Source: Streptomyces sp. NBC_00162
Lineage (GTDB): Bacteria; Actinomycetota; Actinomycetes; Streptomycetales; Streptomycetaceae
Reading direction: 5' to 3'
DNA length: 64,000 bases
NCBI RefSeq assembly: GCF_024611995.1
Contig: NZ_CP102510.1
Location: forward strand, 248,001 to 312,000
This document shows, in pieces, positions 59,905-64,000 of the stretch (position 1 is the first letter of the stretch; each line of letters starts with the position of its first letter). The notes beneath the pieces are model-generated. The model did no database searches. It was not told the DNA's origin and saw only the letters and a list, made by a program, of their open reading frames with translations. Both the position numbers and the translations under genes were made by a program.

Positions 59905-61551
59905 ATGGTGGATGGGGGAGTGGTGGCAGCTGAGGAACCGGAACCTGCCGTTGGAGAGGGTGCGGCCGATGCTCGTCAGGTCGTGGAGTACTTGGTGCGG
60001 CCCGAAGCCGACGTGTACATCGCAATCATGGATGTACTAGAGGGATCGGTGACTGATCTGACCGTTGCCGAGATCGCGGCAGCCCTGTCCGGGGGCCCGC
60101 TTCGTATGGAGCTCCGGCTGGTCGAGACGCGTCTGGATGCCCTCAAGGGCATGGGAGCGGTCTCAGTACGGTCGGACACCACACATGCACGCCGCTACGC
60201 GGAGATCCTTGCTCGAAATTGGCGTTATACCGCCAGCCCCGCGGGCCGGCACGTGCAGCGCTTCTACCGTCAAGTGCTGGCTGGTACGGCGACGGTGCGG
60301 GAAATCCCGATCGTGTCCTTGGGCCGTCTCGTCTCCCACCTTGAGCAACTCGCCGCGAGCCTTGGATCCGACAAGCCCGCTGCCGGCCGTGTGGACGCAG
60401 CGATTCTGGATGCAGCGAACGCGGTGTTCACCAGCCATGACGATCTTGACGCCGCTCTGGTGGGTGCCGAGGATGCGCTGCTGAGGTTGGCCGACAGGTT
60501 CGACCTGGACGAGGAACGCACCAGTGACCTCAAGGGCCTACTTGTCGATTACGCCACCCGCGTCGCGGCCGAACTCGATTCCGGTGCGGCACGCGCGGCC
60601 GAAGCGCTGGCTGTGCTGCAGCCGTGGTTCGCCACTTTGGCGCAGGCCGCCATCGATGCATCCCAGGCCCGCGACCTCATCGTCGCTGGTGCCCTCAGCG
60701 CCTCCCGCGGAGGCCGAGTCGAGGACTGGGAGGGACTGCGCGGTTGGTTCGACGGTCATACCGGACGCGCGGCGCGGTTCTCACTGCGCTTGGTACGGAC
60801 GGTGCCGAGTATGCACGCGAACCTGCGTCGGTTGCACTCGTCATCGGGGACCGCCTCCACCCGTACCAGGGCCCTGGCGCTGGCCCGCGCCGTGCTGACA
60901 CCGGAGATCGGCGTGCAGATCTTCCAGGCCGCGCTGGGTGATCACTCCTGGCGCAAGCTGTATGGCCAAGCTGACGAGGACGACGTCGGCCGCAACCCGT
61001 CCTGGCGGGGCGGCCCGCAGGTGCCGGTGCCGAGCCTGCTGCGCACTGCTGGCCGCTCTGGCCCGCGGGGCAGGGGCGCTGCCCCGCGGGACGACAGCGT
61101 CGTCAGGTTGCAGGTGGCTCACGAGCGGGAGCGGCGCCGGGCTGAGCATGCGCGTGCGGTCGCCGCGGTGCTGGCGTCGGTTCCCGGTCGGGGCTTGGAA
61201 GAGGCGGATGCCCGGGTGGCGTTGGCCGCTCTCATGGCAGCGGCCCGGGCCGCTGCGAGGGGTCCGCGCCGTACCGGGGTCAGCGGGGGGCTTGCCTGCA
61301 CGCTTGTTCACACGGGAGTGGGAGTCGGTGTCCTGCGCGCCCCTGCATGGCGGGTACTTCTGCCCGGCCGTGTCCCGTTGTTTCATCTGCCTGGCTGCCG
61401 CCCTTCCCCCGCAGCACTTTCTGCTGTCGCGGGCAGTGCCGTGACGGATGACGTCTCAGAGCGGGCGACGCTGCGCATCGCTCCACGGACAGGCCCTCAT
61501 GAGCTCGGCCGCGAGACGCATGCCGTCCCCCTGAACGAAGGAGCAGCATGA
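59905..61551 (+). CDS. jetA: Wadjet component JetA (TIGR02677/DUF2397-type)
   Basis: 548 residues. The start VVEYLVRPEADVYIAIMDVL, then TDLTVAEIAAALSGGPLRME, and RRYAEILARNWRYTASPAGR HVQRFYR match TIGR02677, the kleisin-like subunit of a Wadjet subtype. Wadjet is an SMC-type complex that extrudes and cuts circular plasmid DNA. The ATG at 59905 has no good ribosome site, so the exact start is uncertain. It is longer than the usual ~500 residues, with an Ala/Arg-rich tail. It overlaps jetB by 4 nt (ATGA). Confidence 0.88.
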   Translation: MVDGGVVAAEEPEPAVGEGAADARQVVEYLVRPEADVYIAIMDVLEGSVTDLTVAEIAAALSGGPLRMELRLVETRLDALKGMGAVSVRSDTTHARRYAEILARNWRYTASPAGRHVQRFYRQVLAGTATVREIPIVSLGRLVSHLEQLAASLGSDKPAAGRVDAAILDAANAVFTSHDDLDAALVGAEDALLRLADRFDLDEERTSDLKGLLVDYATRVAAELDSGAARAAEALAVLQPWFATLAQAAIDASQARDLIVAGALSASRGGRVEDWEGLRGWFDGHTGRAARFSLRLVRTVPSMHANLRRLHSSSGTASTRTRALALARAVLTPEIGVQIFQAALGDHSWRKLYGQADEDDVGRNPSWRGGPQVPVPSLLRTAGRSGPRGRGAAPRDDSVVRLQVAHERERRRAEHARAVAAVLASVPGRGLEEADARVALAALMAAARAAARGPRRTGVSGGLACTLVHTGVGVGVLRAPAWRVLLPGRVPLFHLPGCRPSPAALSAVAGSAVTDDVSERATLRIAPRTGPHELGRETHAVPLNEGAA

Positions 61552-62915
61552 ACGAGGAGGAGAGCGCCGTACCGGAACGTGAGAGGGACCTGGGAGCCTC
61601 TGGTGGTCGCCCGGCCCGGCGGCGGGCCTGGCGTCCCGAGGCTGATGCCGAGACGGCAGCATTGCTGCGTCACCTCGCCGCTCACCCGTGGCTGGTCGGC
61701 AGCCGCGATGACGCACTGATCGCGGCGGTGCGTCGCAACGAGCATGTCCTGCGCTCGGCGGTGGCGCGCCTGGGATGGGTGCTGGTCATCGAACGTGATC
61801 TGGTGCGTCTGCGGAAGAGCCCCCCGCCACGCCCGGCAGCGTGGGCGGCCCAGGGTCCGAGCCCGGCTGCCTGCTCCTGGTTCTTCCTGCTGCTCGCAGC
61901 CGCTGAGTCGATGCCGCCGCGTACGGCGATTGGGCACTTGGTCACCCAGGCGCACAGTGCCGCCGCGGAAGCAGGTGTACCTGCGCGTCATGACATCGCT
62001 GAGCGCCGAGCCATCGTTGCTGCGCTGCGCATGCTCGACGAACGTGGCGTGGTCGAGCGTCTCGACGGCGACCTCGACGGATATCTGCACGACGATCACG
62101 CGCCCGTGCTTCTCGCCATCCATCACACCCGGCTGGCCTACGTCGTCGCCAATCCTGGTGCCGTCGACCCTGCTGCCGACCCGCAGGCATGGCTTGAGCA
62201 GGTGCAGCGCGAACCGGACGCGGCCCGCCGGATGCGCCGGGCCCTGGTGGATGACACCTGCGTTCATGTCGCGCTGCTCGATGAAGCTGAGGCGCAGTGG
62301 CTGAGCCAGCGGGTGCGGGGCGACGACGGCGGTCCGCTGGCGGATGCCTTCGGGTTGGTACTGGAACGACGCGCGGAGGGAGCTGCGTTCGTCGTGCCCG
62401 ATGAGGCATACCGGCACTTGCACGAGCTCGGCCCGATGCCCTTTCCCGCCCCAGGCACCGTCAATCACGCAGCGTTGCTGCTGCTCGACCATGCTGCCCT
62501 GCATGGCACGACCGGCGATGGGCCCGGGCCGGGCTGGCGCGGCATGACCGAGGACCAGGTGGTGGCGGCACTGACGGGGTTCGCCGACGGTAACGCCAGT
62601 GGCAGGGGTGGCTGGGGAGCCGAGTACGCCCATAACCCGGTGCTGCTTGCTAGCAAGGTCCGTGATCTTCTGGTCGGCGCCCACCTGGCCCGCCTCAACT
62701 ACGGCGGCTCGCGCGCCGGCGAGGAAGGTGCAGCGGCGTGGTGGTTCGCTCCCACGGCTGGCCGGTGGGCGCAAGGAGGCAACCAGGATCCCAAGGGCGG
62801 CCGTTCTCGTTCGTCCAGGTCCGCAACCGCGGAACGTCACCCGCACATCGCAGTCCAGCAGGGCTTGTTCGGCGACACCAAGGTCGGGGACATGACGGAG
62901 GAAAGCACGCGTTGA
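61548..62915 (+). CDS. jetB: Wadjet component JetB (TIGR02678/DUF2398-type)
   Basis: 455 residues, ATG 61548 overlapping jetA. ALLRHLAAHPWLVGSRDDAL, then IAAVRRNEHVLRSAVARLGW VLVIERDLVRLRKSP is the family signature start. A winged-helix part follows (AIGHLVTQAHSAAAEAGVPA). This is the KITE-like partner of JetA in the SMC complex. Somewhat longer than the ~390-residue norm, with an Arg/Ser-rich tail. Overlaps jetC by 4 nt (TTGA). Confidence 0.88.
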   Translation: MNEEESAVPERERDLGASGGRPARRRAWRPEADAETAALLRHLAAHPWLVGSRDDALIAAVRRNEHVLRSAVARLGWVLVIERDLVRLRKSPPPRPAAWAAQGPSPAACSWFFLLLAAAESMPPRTAIGHLVTQAHSAAAEAGVPARHDIAERRAIVAALRMLDERGVVERLDGDLDGYLHDDHAPVLLAIHHTRLAYVVANPGAVDPAADPQAWLEQVQREPDAARRMRRALVDDTCVHVALLDEAEAQWLSQRVRGDDGGPLADAFGLVLERRAEGAAFVVPDEAYRHLHELGPMPFPAPGTVNHAALLLLDHAALHGTTGDGPGPGWRGMTEDQVVAALTGFADGNASGRGGWGAEYAHNPVLLASKVRDLLVGAHLARLNYGGSRAGEEGAAAWWFAPTAGRWAQGGNQDPKGGRSRSSRSATAERHPHIAVQQGLFGDTKVGDMTEESTR

Positions 62916-64000
62916 ACGACATCTTTGATCTCGATTTCTCCTCACCGCAACCGCTGCCGCCCTCCGGTAGCCCCCACCGGTTCGGCGGCCGCTGGCGCTT
63001 GGTCGGCGCCGGTCTGTCGAACGTGTGGCGCTACGGCGACCTCGACCTCCCGGCGGCCTCCGGACGCCTGCTGCTGCGCGGACCCAACGGGACCGGCAAG
63101 ACCACAGCGCTGGAGGCCCTGTGGCCCTACCTGCTGGACCTGAATGCCGCCAGACTCGCCGCAGGCAAATCGCGCCCCACCACCCTGAAGCTCCTGATGA
63201 GCCAAGGCGCCCCGGCCAAGGGCCGCCGTTACGGATACCTGTGGCTGACCTTCGCGGCTCCGTCCGGCGAACCCGCAGCGGACAGCGCTCAGCAGCCGGC
63301 GGCAACCGTCGAAGAAGTTGTGAGTTTCGGAGTCCGGCTCCAGTACTCGCCCAGCTCCACCCCGGCCGTCCGCGTCATCCCCTTCACCGTGCCCGGCCGC
63401 CCCCTGCAGGAGTTGGCGCTGCGTACTCCCGAAGGCGGCGCGCTGGAACACGAGGAGTTCTCCACCCTCGTGGGGGCAGCCAGCGGTCACGTCTTCACCG
63501 AACCCGACGACTACATCGAGCACCTGGCACACCACATCTGGTCCACCACCCCTGGTGAGCTGCGCTTACTCGCCTCACGGCTGCGGGAAGTACGCAACCC
63601 CACCCTGCTGGGCGACGTCTCCCCGTCCGCGGCCGCCGACGCACTACGGCAGTCCCTGCCGGGCGTGGACGGAGACGTCCTCAAAGCGACAGCGGAGGCA
63701 CTCGCCGAATCGGACACCACCCGTGATGCCTTCGAACGCGACGATCACGCCGCCACCCTGCTCGCAGAGTTCGCCCGTGTATGGACCGGGCACGTCGTCG
63801 ATGTCACCCGCACCGCTCACACCGCCGCGCGTGAAGCCGAGACCGCAGCCGCCGAATGCGCCCGTCACGTCCGGAAGTGCACCAGCCGCCTCGACGACGC
63901 GAGGGCCGCTGCCGAACAGGTCAGCGCTGCTGCTCAACGGCTCAATGAAGACCACCGCGTCGCCCAGGCCGCCGCGCGCGCCATCGAAACCAGTGACGCC
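62912..64000 (+). CDS. jetC: Wadjet component JetC, SMC-like ATPase, 5' part (TIGR02680-type)
   Basis: Open from a TTG at 62912 (overlapping jetB) to the window end, >=363 codons. FGGRWRLVGAGLSNVWRYGD, then the Walker A LLLRGPNGTGKTTALEALWP (~residue 55-63) and SRPTTLKLLMSQGAPAKGRR mark the ATPase head. From ~residue 290 the composition becomes Ala/Glu/Arg-rich (AREAETAAAECARHVRKCTS), the beginning of the coiled coil. The full protein should be ~1300 residues or more, followed by the nuclease jetD, outside the window. Confidence 0.9.
   Translation, partial: MNDIFDLDFSSPQPLPPSGSPHRFGGRWRLVGAGLSNVWRYGDLDLPAASGRLLLRGPNGTGKTTALEALWPYLLDLNAARLAAGKSRPTTLKLLMSQGAPAKGRRYGYLWLTFAAPSGEPAADSAQQPAATVEEVVSFGVRLQYSPSSTPAVRVIPFTVPGRPLQELALRTPEGGALEHEEFSTLVGAASGHVFTEPDDYIEHLAHHIWSTTPGELRLLASRLREVRNPTLLGDVSPSAAADALRQSLPGVDGDVLKATAEALAESDTTRDAFERDDHAATLLAEFARVWTGHVVDVTRTAHTAAREAETAAAECARHVRKCTSRLDDARAAAEQVSAAAQRLNEDHRVAQAAARAIETSDA

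Overview
The window is high-GC actinomycete DNA, almost certainly Streptomyces or a close relative. The signs are GC-rich third codon positions, frequent GTG/TTG starts, purine-rich ribosome binding sites, a large modular PKS/NRPS gene, an Rpf-type muralytic protein, XRE/TPR regulators and type I-E style CRISPR repeats. No rRNA or tRNA gene was found.

Layout. (1) 1-14021 is the 3' part of a hybrid PKS-NRPS megasynthase gene: KR-ACP / C-PCP (no A domain) / KS-AT-ACP / C-A(glycine code)-PCP / KS-AT-KR-ACP-TE. It ends at a strong bidirectional terminator facing a DHA2-type MFS exporter. (2) 15.6-28.8 kb is mixed: an EamA permease, an isocitrate lyase/PEP-mutase family enzyme, an unusual fusion of a DNA-binding-like domain to an acyl-CoA carboxyltransferase, a toxin-antitoxin-like pair, a secreted VanX-like dipeptidase, an AraC regulator divergent from an MBL hydrolase, an Rpf-like protein, a lamin-tail protein and a sigma factor. 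(3) 28.9-33.3 kb is a tight minus-strand operon: Nudix, MFS, Nudix, methyltransferase-Nudix fusion, PIG-L deacetylase. It lies divergent to an unrecognised protein. (4) 34.9-38.7 kb holds a translationally coupled AbiEii-like nucleotidyltransferase pair, a SnoaL-like secreted protein and a TetR/oxidoreductase divergon. (5) 38.7-47.3 kb is mobile and defence-like: a beta-lactamase remnant, a 1098-residue patatin protein with membrane segments, an IS5-type element with a convergent accessory gene, ISAzo13 remnants, a large inverted duplication and an unrecognised 488-residue protein. (6) 47.7-59.0 kb contains three CRISPR loci without cas genes, all read on the minus strand and sharing one leader. 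Between the first two lies a compact putative peptide natural-product (RiPP-like) cluster: methyltransferase, XRE/TPR regulator, small ORFs, a 44-residue precursor-like peptide, an MBL protein, an APH-fold kinase, a VOC protein and a GNAT acetyltransferase. (7) 59.9 kb to the end is jetA, jetB and the start of jetC of a Wadjet-type plasmid-defence operon.

How it fits together. The left end makes and probably exports a polyketide-peptide product. The right third looks like a defence and mobile-element island (CRISPR memory, Wadjet, an AbiE-like pair, IS relics). The candidate I judge most likely to be undescribed is the precursor-peptide cluster at 49.7-56.4 kb. The HTH-carboxyltransferase fusion and the repeat-leader-repeat organisation shared by the three CRISPR loci come next.
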